From: Akkermansia sp.
GTDB lineage: Bacteria > Verrucomicrobiota > Verrucomicrobiia > Verrucomicrobiales > Akkermansiaceae
Assembly (NCBI GenBank): GCA_020047775.1
Contig: JAIFNK010000096.1
Coordinates: 1 to 8,453 of the forward strand
Direction of reading: 5' to 3'
DNA length: 8,453 bases
Both the position numbers and the translations under genes were made by a program. Shown here piece after piece: positions 1 to 6,516 of this stretch (position 1 is its first letter; the number at the start of each line of letters is the position of its first letter). The notes beneath the pieces were generated by a model. The model did no database searches. It had not been told where the DNA came from and was given only the letters and a program-made list of their open reading frames with translations.

Positions 1-47
1 AGCCGAAATGTTGCGGTTCGCCGCTAATTTTTTAATCAAAACCATTT

Positions 48-1019
48 ATGAAAAACTCACGGATATCGTCCGCCCAGCGCGGCTTCACCCTGATGGAATT
101 GATGGTGGCAATGGCTATCACCACGATCATTGTAACGGTCTTGGTTTCCATCACCTCCATCGCGTTGGATACCTGGAACCGCAGTCGCTCCGAGCTCCGT
201 GCTTCCCGCCAGGCGAAGTCGATGATCGATATCATGTCCCGCGATTTTGAGGCGCTTGTGACGCGTCGGGGGAATAAGAGCGAGTGGCTTGCGGCAGTTG
301 TGGATCCCGACCTCGATAAAATCGGAGATAATATAAAAAGCACGAATGCCTCAAGACTTGTGTTTTTCTCGGCCGTAACGGATCGGTATGAGGGAAAAAT
401 TGGAGATTCCAATGTTGACAAAGGTGGAGACGTTTCGTGTGTTGCCTACCAGTTAATATATAAGGATCCGATTGAGGATCCGATTGACCCGAGCACGAAC
501 TCCAAGTTCAAAACATTTGTTTTGAACCGACTTCTGGTTAATCCGGATGATACATTCAAAGACCTTCTCGGGAAAACCGATTCAAGCAAACCCGACTCGA
601 CCTTGGACAAGGTATTTGCCGCGTCAACCCACGCCTCAAAGCTCACTAATCCGGAAAACTTCGTATCCGAAAATATCTTCCAGTTCTCCACAACGTTTCA
701 CCTCCAAGTGACGACGGTTCCTGCCTCAGGAACGACTCCGGCGACTGTGGTAAATGTTCCTGTGACCATAGGAAGCACGGCCGACGTTTTCGGAATTGGA
801 GGAACAGGTATCAGGAATGATTATTCTGGCTCGGGAGCAACTGCGGCTCAAGTGGCCGCCGGTAGAGTCGTGGCAGTGGAAATTTCAGTCACAGTAGTCT
901 CGGATTTTGGAATCGATCAGTCCAAGACTCGCTCATTTGCGGACGATCAGGCGAGAGCGGAGTTCCTCGCGAAGAATTCCTATCAGTATACCAAGCTGGT
1001 GCAGCTTCCCAGCATGTGA
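48..1019 (+). CDS. Type IV pilin-like protein, probable Verru_Chthon cassette protein C
   Basis: 323-residue protein with a class III (type IV pilin/pseudopilin) signal near its N-terminus: residues 11-17 read RGFTLME, so a prepilin peptidase would cut between Gly and Phe, leaving the usual Glu at +5. A hydrophobic helix follows to about residue 40. The rest looks like an exported globular domain with many Ser/Thr/Asp and no cysteine-rich motif. The layout and sequences such as RASRQAK, DFEALV and LVFFSAVTDRY resemble the Verru_Chthon cassette C family, pilin-like proteins from a four-gene cassette of Verrucomicrobia. That assignment is from memory; the pilin signal itself is directly visible. 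The start at 48 puts the signal 11 residues in, as expected. Another frame closes with a stop at 25-27, which may be the end of an upstream cassette gene. No other cassette member follows downstream. Exact role unknown, probably envelope or secretion related. Confidence 0.75.
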   Translation: MKNSRISSAQRGFTLMELMVAMAITTIIVTVLVSITSIALDTWNRSRSELRASRQAKSMIDIMSRDFEALVTRRGNKSEWLAAVVDPDLDKIGDNIKSTNASRLVFFSAVTDRYEGKIGDSNVDKGGDVSCVAYQLIYKDPIEDPIDPSTNSKFKTFVLNRLLVNPDDTFKDLLGKTDSSKPDSTLDKVFAASTHASKLTNPENFVSENIFQFSTTFHLQVTTVPASGTTPATVVNVPVTIGSTADVFGIGGTGIRNDYSGSGATAAQVAAGRVVAVEISVTVVSDFGIDQSKTRSFADDQARAEFLAKNSYQYTKLVQLPSM

Positions 1020-1056
1020 GAAATGGTGCGGCGACTGTTGCTTGTCCCACGTAGTC

Positions 1057-1070
1057 CCGCTTTCAAGCGG
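1057..1070 (+). terminator. Short hairpin after the pilin-like gene, possible weak terminator or dispersed repeat
   Basis: CCGCTT-TC-AAGCGG is a perfect 6-bp stem with a 2-nt loop, 38 nt after the stop codon of the pilin-like gene. It is followed by TCTTCTCCC, which is T/C-rich but not a clean U-tract. It could end transcription weakly. It also resembles short hairpin repeats scattered in Verrucomicrobial genomes. It sits between two convergent genes. Confidence 0.3.
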
Positions 1071-1097
1071 TCTTCTCCCGACTAACTTGAAGTGTTA

Positions 1098-1233
1098 TGC
1101 GGCGGCGGGTTGGAGGGTTAGGCCGAGTGCGGCGGCTTGTTTTTCGAGAGCTTTGCGGCGGCGTGTGCGGCGGCGGGTTGGAGGGTTAGGCCGAGTGCGG
1201 CGGCTTGTTTTTCGAGAGCTTTGCGGCGGCGTG
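1098..1233. repeat. Perfect 68-bp tandem duplication in the 3' end of the IS110 transposase
   Basis: Bases 1098-1165 and 1166-1233 are identical over all 68 positions; the match breaks on both sides. The unit encodes the last residues of the minus-strand transposase (ending ...LTLQPAAA). Because 68 is not a multiple of 3, translation leaves the first copy and enters the second in another frame. The original stop, TAA on the minus strand at 1095-1097, is then no longer used and the protein ends at 1118. The unit contains several GCGGCGGC tracts, which could have served as microhomology for slippage. Confidence 0.95.
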
Positions 1234-2110
1234 CCTCGCTCTGCGGGGTGAGCTTGAACGCCTCGTTTTCGTCGTAGGGTTTCTGGCTCTTGATCATGCC
1301 ATGGACGATACGTGCCAATTTGTGCGCGGCGGCGGTGGTTCCTTCCGCCTTGCCGAGCTTGCCTTTCATCCGGCGCAGGTAGCCTCCCATCTGGGTTTGG
1401 GATCGTTGCAAGCCGAACACTCCGAGCCGGAACGCTCCCGCCAATCGGCTTTGCACCTTGCGCGTTTTGGCCTTGAGCACCTTGCCGCCACTGATCCGGT
1501 TGTCCGGACACAACCCCATCCATGAGGCGAACCGCTCCGGTGTTGGAAAGGCGGCCAGCAGTTGTTCCCGCGTGCCGACTTCGCTGATGAGCGCGCAAAG
1601 CAGCCCAGTCGAGACGCCCGGCACCGCGCCCAGGTCCACTCCGTAGAACCGCCAGGCGGTTTCAAACACCGCGAATTGCGGGCTGTTCTTGCCGACATTG
1701 CGTTGGCCTTTGGGGGCTTCCGGCAGTGGGCTGGACACTTCGCATTCCACCTGGGCGGCCAACTCGCCGAGTTTTTCGTCGCACGCCGCGATGGCTTCGC
1801 GCAACTGGCGGTAGGTCCGCTGGCTTTGCGCGAGAACGAAGAGGTATTCCTCGCGGTAGTCGCCGCGCAGGGCCTCGATGATGTCCTCGGCACTGCTACG
1901 GCAGCGCTTGTCGCGCAGGGCGGCGAGCTTTTTCGGATCACGCTCACCGGCAAGGATGGCATCAATGATGGCTTGGGCGCTGACGCCGTCGATGTCGCTG
2001 AAGACATGTTGGAGCTTGATATTCATCTCGGTGAGGGATTTCTGCGGGCTTGCACTCTTCTTGGGTGAACGGCGGGAGGCGGTTTTGCCGCCGGATGGTT
2101 TTCTTTTCAT
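1118..2110 (-). CDS. IS110-family transposase, N-terminally truncated (no DEDD domain), altered C-terminus
   Basis: From ATG at 2110 the product is 330 residues. It matches the middle and C-terminal parts of IS110/IS1111 transposases. First comes the linker helix region (SLTEMNIKLQ, then AGERDPKKLAALRDKRC at about residues 54-70). The Transposase_20 domain follows, with PGVSTGLLCALISEVG, FASWMGLCPDN, the conserved SGGK serine motif and AHKLARIVHGM. Missing is the N-terminal RuvC-like DEDD catalytic domain; family members are usually 300-450 residues and begin with it. The DNA upstream of 2110 gives no recognisable DEDD sequence, so this copy should be unable to recombine. The ATG at 2110 has AAGGA about 10 nt upstream, so a short protein could still be made. 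The reading frame continues upstream to an ATG at 2218, but those 36 residues do not look like transposase. The last ~15 residues come from the 68-bp duplication. Convergent with the pilin-like gene. Confidence 0.8.
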   Translation of the reverse strand: MKRKPSGGKTASRRSPKKSASPQKSLTEMNIKLQHVFSDIDGVSAQAIIDAILAGERDPKKLAALRDKRCRSSAEDIIEALRGDYREEYLFVLAQSQRTYRQLREAIAACDEKLGELAAQVECEVSSPLPEAPKGQRNVGKNSPQFAVFETAWRFYGVDLGAVPGVSTGLLCALISEVGTREQLLAAFPTPERFASWMGLCPDNRISGGKVLKAKTRKVQSRLAGAFRLGVFGLQRSQTQMGGYLRRMKGKLGKAEGTTAAAHKLARIVHGMIKSQKPYDENEAFKLTPQSEARRRKALEKQAAALGLTLQPAAAHAAAKLSKNKPPHSA

Positions 2111-2360
2111 GGCGTCAGTGTCCTTGGGTGAAGTCTGACGCAGGGGCAGCTGCCAGAAGAAAGGATGAGACGATCTCCCGAACGGGGTCACAGCGCGGTC
2201 AGTCGAAACCGGCCGCACTGTGCCACCAATGATCCACTCGCGGGAGCTGCGGCCATGCTAAAAAACGGGGTTACGATCCGAAGATCGCGCCACCATTGGA
2301 TTTCCGGCCTACGCCCTGCGGCAGGTGGGAAAAATCCCACAACTCACTTTCGCGCGCAAG
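2111..2360. other. Gene-free upstream flank of the IS110 remnant with several small hairpins
   Basis: No convincing gene here. Small inverted repeats are visible: GGCAGCTGCC at 2145-2154, CGATC-CGAA-GATCG at 2274-2287, CCTGC-G-GCAGG at 2315-2325, and GTGGGA-AAAA-TCCCAC at 2325-2340. In many IS110 elements the non-coding flank upstream of the transposase encodes the bridge RNA, so this stretch may be what remains of that end. No conserved guide loops could be identified by eye and the element boundary is not visible. Confidence 0.35.
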
Positions 2361-2462
2361 CCCAAGTTACTCTGCTTTCCACACTCCAGCGCGGCGCGGG
2401 TTCTGGTGCTACCCAAGTTACTCTGCTTTCCACACTCCAGCGCGGCGCGGGTTCTGGTGCTA
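2361..2462. repeat. Perfect 51-bp tandem repeat, two copies
   Basis: Bases 2361-2411 and 2412-2462 are identical; the match breaks at both outer edges. The unit begins CCCAAGTTACTCTG and ends TTCTGGTGCTA. It is 17 codons long, so all frames stay in register across both copies. On the minus strand one frame reads [15 protein letters not shown] in each copy; from memory, similar 'ALECG' strings occur in spurious ORFs of Verrucomicrobial intergenic repeats. The repeat ends 18 bp before the DUF3892 start codon, so it lies in the leader of that gene. Confidence 0.95.
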
Positions 2463-2480
2463 GAAACCAAATTAATTACC

Positions 2481-2771
2481 ATGGCCATCGACGTCCAAAT
2501 CCACTGTATCAACAAAACCAACCGCACAAACGCCTTCGAGCGCATCTCCCATATCGGAGGTGTGAATCCGGACGGCGGCCGCTGGAAGCTCACTCTTGAT
2601 GAAGCCATCACCGGAATCGAAACCGGGAAATGGACATTCTTCGTCAAGGTGAACAACCAGCGGGCCAACGTGATCATCGCCAAGAGCGCTCAGGGTCACA
2701 AATACTTGAAAACGGAAAACGACGGAGAGCAGCCGAACAACCTGCTCAGCCTGCCGGAGTGCCCTGTCTAA
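2481..2771 (+). CDS. DUF3892 domain protein
   Basis: 96-residue protein that matches the DUF3892 pattern. It has a short N-terminal strand ([11 protein letters not shown]), [15 protein letters not shown] at residues 24-38, [15 protein letters not shown] at 41-55, and a C-terminal block with YLKT at 75-78 and NLLSLPEC at 87-94. No signal peptide or membrane segment. Function unknown for the family. The frame is open further upstream to about 2325, but that extension runs through the 51-bp tandem repeat and lies outside the domain, so ATG 2481 is preferred. No clear Shine-Dalgarno. It ends 13 nt before the mini-HsdS gene on the same strand, so the two are probably cotranscribed; whether it takes part in restriction-modification is unknown. 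Confidence 0.75.
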   Translation: MAIDVQIHCINKTNRTNAFERISHIGGVNPDGGRWKLTLDEAITGIETGKWTFFVKVNNQRANVIIAKSAQGHKYLKTENDGEQPNNLLSLPECPV

Positions 2772-2784
2772 CGGACTAACGCCC

Positions 2785-3363
2785 ATGTCTGCCGTTCCGC
2801 AATCATCGCTCGCAACTGTCCGCATGGGTGCCACCCTGCGGGGTCGGGATGCCACCCGTCCCGATTCTTGCCGCCTCATCCAGATCAGCGATCTGGGAAA
2901 CGATGGCACTTTCCGCAACGAAGACTTCACCCGAATCGAACCCAACGAGCCGATTAATCCGTCACTCTATCTTCGCCAAGGCGACATCCTTTTTCCGAAC
3001 CGGGGAACTCGCACTACCGCTGCTATCCTCACCCATACAGCCGATAACATCCTAGCGGGTGCCCAGTTTTTCGTTCTCACCCGGAAATCCACCAAAGTCA
3101 TACCCGAATACCTCGCGTGGACGCTCCGCACCACGGAAGCCTCCCGCTTTTTCGCCAGCCGACGGAAGGGCACGTTGGTCCAGACGCTCCAGCGGTTCCA
3201 CCTTGAAGAATTTCCCGTTCCGTTGCCTTCTCTAGCGGTGCAACGAAAAATCCTCGAACTCGCCGACCTCGAACGCGAAGCCCGCCTGCTCGAAATCCGT
3301 CTGGCCGCCCTCCGTGCCACCCACCTTGAAGAATCCCTCCTGAACGCCGCGCGTCAGGCCTGA
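2785..3363 (+). CDS. Mini-HsdS: single-TRD specificity subunit-like protein
   Basis: 192 residues resembling one half of a type I restriction-modification specificity subunit (Methylase_S domain). Visible elements are LRQGDILF at 63-70 (the 'hGDil' motif of TRDs), AGAQFFVLTR at 91-100, YLAWTLRTTEASRFF at 109-123, and the TRD exit FPVPLPSLAVQRKI at 143-156. A long charged helix (about 157-190) follows, equivalent to the HsdS conserved coiled coil. A full HsdS has two TRDs and about 400 residues, so this is about half-size. It has intact start and stop and no sign of decay. It would bind one half of a DNA target and dock on HsdM, probably as a dimer or with another half-subunit (inference). It starts 13 nt after DUF3892 and ends 22 nt before hsdM. 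The encoded TRD differs from that of the downstream hsdS. Confidence 0.72.
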   Translation: MSAVPQSSLATVRMGATLRGRDATRPDSCRLIQISDLGNDGTFRNEDFTRIEPNEPINPSLYLRQGDILFPNRGTRTTAAILTHTADNILAGAQFFVLTRKSTKVIPEYLAWTLRTTEASRFFASRRKGTLVQTLQRFHLEEFPVPLPSLAVQRKILELADLEREARLLEIRLAALRATHLEESLLNAARQA

Positions 3364-3385
3364 ACCATTTCCCACTCTCCCATCC

Positions 3386-4876
3386 ATGCGAAAAATCAAC
3401 CAATCCGAGATCAACGACGTCGCCTGGCGCGCCTGCGATACCTTCCGTGGCGTCGTCGATGCCGAGAACTACCGGAACTACATCCTCGTGATGCTCTTCT
3501 GGAAATACGTCTCTGATGTCTGGCGCGACCACCGCGATGCCTACGCCAAGGAATACAAGGGCAACCAGGAGCGAATCAATCGCCGCCTATCCCGCGAGCG
3601 TTTCCAGCTTCCCGACGGCTGCGATTTCCTCAGCATCTACGCCCTGCGCAATGAAACCGACATCGGCGAGCGCATGAACGTCGCCCTCGCCGCCATCGAG
3701 GAGGCAAACAAGGCGAAACTCGAAGGCGTCTTCCGCGAGGTGGACTTCAATTCCGAGAACAAGCTCGGCCGCACTCGCGACCGGAATACCAAGCTCAAGC
3801 TCGTGCTCGAAGACTTCGCCGATCCCCGGCTCGACCTCTGGCCCTCCGTCGTCGGCGAGGAGGATGTCATCGGCAACGTCTATGAATACCTGTTGGAGCG
3901 CTTCGCCTCGGACGCCGGGAAAAAGGCCGGGGAGTTCTATACGCCGGGCCAGGTCTCCAAGCTGCTCGCGATCCTGCTCAATCCGAAAAAGGGCGATACC
4001 ATCTGCGATCCCGCCTGCGGCTCCGGCTCGCTGCTCATCAAGGTGGGCCGTCAGGCGAACGAGCGTGACTTCGCGCTGTTCGGCCAGGAAATGAATGGCA
4101 CCACCCATGCCCTCTGCCGGATGAACATGTTCCTCCACGGCATGGACAACTTCCGCATCGAGTGGGGCGACACCCTGCGCAATCCGCGCCTGTTCGAGGG
4201 CGACCACTTGCTCAAGTTTGACATCGTCGTCGCCAATCCGCCCTTCTCGCTCGACAAGTGGGGTCACGATTCCGCCGAGGCCGATCCCTTCCACCGCTAC
4301 TACCGCGGCCTGCCGCCCAAGTCGAAGGGTGACTACGCCTTCATCACCCACATGATCGAGTCCGCCCGCGAGGGCAGCGGTCGCGTCGGCGTCGTCGTTC
4401 CCCACGGCGTGTTGTTCCGCGGTGCCGCCGAGGGCAAGATCCGCCAGAAATTCATCGAGGAAAACCTGCTGGAAGCCGTCATCGGCCTGCCCGCCAATCT
4501 CTTCTTCGGCACCGGCATCCCCGCCGCCATCCTCATCTTCAACAAGGGCAAAACCCACGGCGACGTGCTCTTCATCGACGCCTCCCGCGACTACAAGGAT
4601 GCGAAAAACCAGAACGTCCTCACCGACGAACACGTCGATAAAATCGTCGCAACCTACCGCGCCTTCGAGACCGTCGAGAAGTATGCCTATCGCGCCACCG
4701 CGCAGGAACTCGCCGACAATGACTTCAACCTCAACATCCCGCGCTACGTCGATACCTTCGAGGAGGAAACCGAGATCGACCTCAAGGCGGTGAAAAAGGA
4801 AATCAACCAACTGGAAAAGGAACTCACCGTCGTGCGGGCGAAGATGCAGGCTTACTTGGAGGAATTGGGGGTATGA
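3386..4876 (+). CDS. hsdM: Type I restriction-modification system DNA methyltransferase subunit HsdM
   Basis: 496 residues, normal full length for HsdM. The N-terminal helical HsdM_N domain spans about residues 7-150. The N6_Mtase domain begins with GEFYTP (182-187), followed by AdoMet-binding motif I DPACGSGS (208-215) and catalytic motif IV NPPF (284-287), the signature of N6-adenine methyltransferases. The C-terminus (from about 470) is a charged helix suited to S-subunit contact. It transfers a methyl group from S-adenosylmethionine to adenine in the target set by the S subunit, protecting host DNA and, with HsdR, forming the restriction complex. Start ATG 3386 has no clear Shine-Dalgarno and follows the mini-HsdS stop by 22 nt. 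The sequence is GC-rich throughout and shows no lesion. Palindromic element A begins about 25 nt after the stop and separates it from hsdS. Confidence 0.95.
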   Translation: MRKINQSEINDVAWRACDTFRGVVDAENYRNYILVMLFWKYVSDVWRDHRDAYAKEYKGNQERINRRLSRERFQLPDGCDFLSIYALRNETDIGERMNVALAAIEEANKAKLEGVFREVDFNSENKLGRTRDRNTKLKLVLEDFADPRLDLWPSVVGEEDVIGNVYEYLLERFASDAGKKAGEFYTPGQVSKLLAILLNPKKGDTICDPACGSGSLLIKVGRQANERDFALFGQEMNGTTHALCRMNMFLHGMDNFRIEWGDTLRNPRLFEGDHLLKFDIVVANPPFSLDKWGHDSAEADPFHRYYRGLPPKSKGDYAFITHMIESAREGSGRVGVVVPHGVLFRGAAEGKIRQKFIEENLLEAVIGLPANLFFGTGIPAAILIFNKGKTHGDVLFIDASRDYKDAKNQNVLTDEHVDKIVATYRAFETVEKYAYRATAQELADNDFNLNIPRYVDTFEEETEIDLKAVKKEINQLEKELTVVRAKMQAYLEELGV

Positions 4877-4900
4877 AATTGTCATTGTCGCCATCCCGCC

Positions 4901-5118
4901 CTCTCGTGCCCTGTCAGGGCACATTTCATTCGCGTCGCCCGACACCCCAGGGCATCGGTCGCCGTTGGCTCTCTCAGCCCTGGGCTATGCTCTTTCGGCC
5001 CGTTGGGCCAGTGAATCGCGCCCCCAACGGGGGCAGAGAGCCCAGCCCGGGGCTGAGCAACGCGATGCCCCGGGACCCGACGCCCACAAATGATATGCGC
5101 CCCAACGGGGCGCGAGAG
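4901..5118. repeat. Palindromic repeat element A (REP/BIME-like), between hsdM and hsdS
   Basis: A chain of GC-rich hairpins. Stems are GTGCCCT-GTC-AGGGCAC (4906-4922), GGCCC-GTT-GGGCC (4997-5009), GCCCCC-AAC-GGGGGC (5020-5034) and GCGCCCC-AAC-GGGGCGC (5097-5113). Between them lie CCAGGGCATCGGTCGC and CTCAGCCCTGGGCT on the left, and CCCGGGGCTGAG and GATGCCCCGGGA in inverse order on the right. The outer ends, CTCTCGTGCCC and GGGCGCGAGAG, are inverted copies with one mismatch, so the whole element is a large imperfect palindrome. A 92-codon frame that starts in the last codons of hsdM and runs through it has repeat-driven Pro/Arg/Gly composition and is not a credible gene. Related to the elements at 6155 and 8324. 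Confidence 0.85.
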
Positions 5119-5135
5119 ATTGCCGCTTGGGGAGA

Positions 5136-5145
5136 GGAGGAGGGG
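5136..5145 (+). promoter_or_regulatory. Ribosome binding site of the hsdS remnant
   Basis: GGAGGAGGGG ends 2 nt before ATG 5148, with the GGAGG core 7 nt from the start codon. It is the strongest Shine-Dalgarno site seen in the window and decides the start at 5148 over an in-frame upstream candidate at 5127. It directly follows palindromic element A, so a hairpin in the transcript could affect its access. Confidence 0.6.
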
Positions 5146-5147
5146 AA

Positions 5148-6088
5148 ATGAAATTGCCGAAAGGATGGACGCTGCATGCCCTCGGAGATCATATCGAACT
5201 CCTGACCGGTTTCCCATTTGAAAGTGCAAGGTATTCTGGAGATCTTGCTGATATCAAGCTTTTGCGAGGTGATAATATTGTGCAAAACGGACTTCGTTGG
5301 GACGATGTCAAACGATGGTGTTATTTAACAGATTTAAAGTTAGATCGCTACCATCTCCGAGCTGGCGACCTTGTACTCGCGATGGATCGACCTTGGACTA
5401 AAGCAGGCTTGAAGTATGCGGTAGTTAAAACGGGAGATCTTCCATGCCTACTTGTGCAACGGGTCTCGAGAATCCGTGGAGGCTCCGGACTATGCAGTAA
5501 TTTCGCTGCACAGTTAATTGGGTCGCACCGTTTCACTGCGCACGTAAAGGGTGTTCAGACTGAAACCGCAATTCCGCATATCAGTTCGGAACAAATTCGG
5601 AACTTTCCGGTTTCGCTCCCTCCCCTCCCCGAACAGCGCAAGATCGCCGACATTCTCTCCACATGGGACGAGGCCATCGAAAAGCTTGACTCCCTCATCG
5701 CCGTAAAAGACCGGCGCAAAACAGCGCTCACGCAGCAACTTCTCACCGGCAAGAAGCGCTTTCGTGCTTTCGGCAAAAAGGAATGGAAGAAAGTGCGGAT
5801 GAACGAGCTGTTGGAACGCGCCTTCCGCCCCATCGAGTGGAGCGCCGAGATGTCGCCAGCACCGGCATCCACATCGAGAAACTCATCTTCGATCCCGCCG
5901 TCTTCCTCCGCGAATCCATCCGCCTCCCCGCCACCCTCGAAGAACAACAACACATCGCCGCCATCCTCGACACCGCCGACCAGGAACTCACCCTCCTCCG
6001 CACCCAACGAAACGCCCTCGACCAGCAAAAACGCGGCTTGATGCAGCGGTTGCTGACGGGGAAGATCCGGGTGAAGGTGAAAGCGTAG
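5148..6088 (+). pseudogene. hsdS: Type I specificity subunit HsdS with second TRD deleted and reading frame broken
   Basis: The frame from ATG 5148 gives TRD1 (residues 1 to about 155, with HLRAGDLVLAMDR at 69-81) and conserved region 1 (FPVSLPPLPEQRKIADILSTWDEAI at 153-177, then QQLLTGKKRFRAF). The start of TRD2 follows (KKEWKKVRMNELLERAFRPIEWSAEM, ending about residue 235, base 5852). Nearly all of TRD2 is then missing. The genuine HsdS C-terminus resumes in a different frame at about 5855: GIHIEKLIFDP, LPATLEEQQHIAAILDTAD and QRLLTGKIRVKVKA, ending at TAG 6086-6088. Read as it stands, the protein leaves the true frame and ends at 6041 with a ~60-residue Ser/Pro/Asn-rich tail (297 residues). 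A deletion of a few hundred bases is the simplest cause. The product keeps one TRD and one coiled coil and might still work as a half-subunit; two-TRD function is lost. The TRD1 DNA is visibly more A/T-rich than conserved region 1 and hsdM. Confidence 0.85.
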
Positions 6089-6154
6089 TTTATCAAAGAT
6101 AAAACCATGACGAGAATCCGGATGATCTCCAACAAACACGGACGGACACTCGCG

Positions 6155-6467
6155 TCTCTAGTGCCCCTTCAGGGCACATGCCGTTTGCGATACATCGTCC
6201 CGGGGCATCGCGCTGCTCAGCCCACCAGGGCATCGGCCGCGATGCGGCCTCAGCCCTTCGCTAGAATCTCAGCCCCCTTTGGGGGCGGGAGCCACCGGCC
6301 CAACGGGCCGGAAGAGCATAGCCCTGAGTTCTCTGTCACCGTTGGTAACGCTGTCCATCGGCCCAACGGGCCGAAAAAGTATAGCCCGGGGCTGAGGCCG
6401 CGCATGCGGCTGATGCCCCGGGATCCAATGTCCCCCCATGTCCTGCGCCCTGAAGGGGCGCGAGAGA
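6155..6467. repeat. Palindromic repeat element B (REP/BIME-like), between hsdS and fic
   Basis: The same family as element A, but longer. Stems are GTGCCC-CTTCA-GGGCAC (6161-6177), CCGGCCC-AAC-GGGCCGG (6295-6311), CGGCCC-AAC-GGGCCG (6359-6373) and GCGCCC-TGAAG-GGGCGC (6445-6461). The right-half module (GGCCCAACGGGCCG, then AGCATAGCCC or AGTATAGCCC and CTGAG) occurs twice, at about 6297-6326 and 6360-6396, so the element has expanded internally. Its start TCTCTAGTGC and end GCGCGAGAGA are imperfect inverted copies. The flanks 6089-6154 and 6468-6516 hold nothing recognisable. A 137-codon frame at 6107-6520 runs across it; its Pro/Arg-rich composition follows from the repeats and it is not called as a gene. 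Confidence 0.85.
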
Positions 6468-6516
6468 TCCCCGCGATGGCTCCAACCGCCGAATTCACCT
6501 TTCAGCCAATTTCCCT

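Noticed and set aside
1562..2068. Plus-strand open frames opposite the IS110 gene
   Set aside because: Antisense shadows; the minus strand holds recognisable Transposase_20 motifs.
2361..2462. CRISPR array
   Set aside because: Two directly abutting copies with no spacers and no cas gene; it is a simple tandem duplication.
2325..2480. N-terminal extension of the DUF3892 gene
   Set aside because: The extra residues are the translated 51-bp tandem repeat and lie outside the domain; ATG 2481 fits the family better.
3587..4945. Long open frame (452 codons) on the minus strand across hsdM
   Set aside because: It is the antisense shadow of a GC-rich gene; its Gly/Val/Asp/Glu-rich sequence shows no domain, while the plus strand encodes a complete HsdM.
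4997..5113. Rho-independent terminators in element A
   Set aside because: The stems are strong but none is followed by a U-tract, and the same hairpins recur in other gaps, so they are better described as a repeat family, though they may still slow transcription.
4873..5151. 92-codon plus-strand frame overlapping the hsdM stop
   Set aside because: It lies almost wholly within palindromic element A; its Pro/Arg/Asn/Gly composition follows from the repeat and it has no family resemblance.
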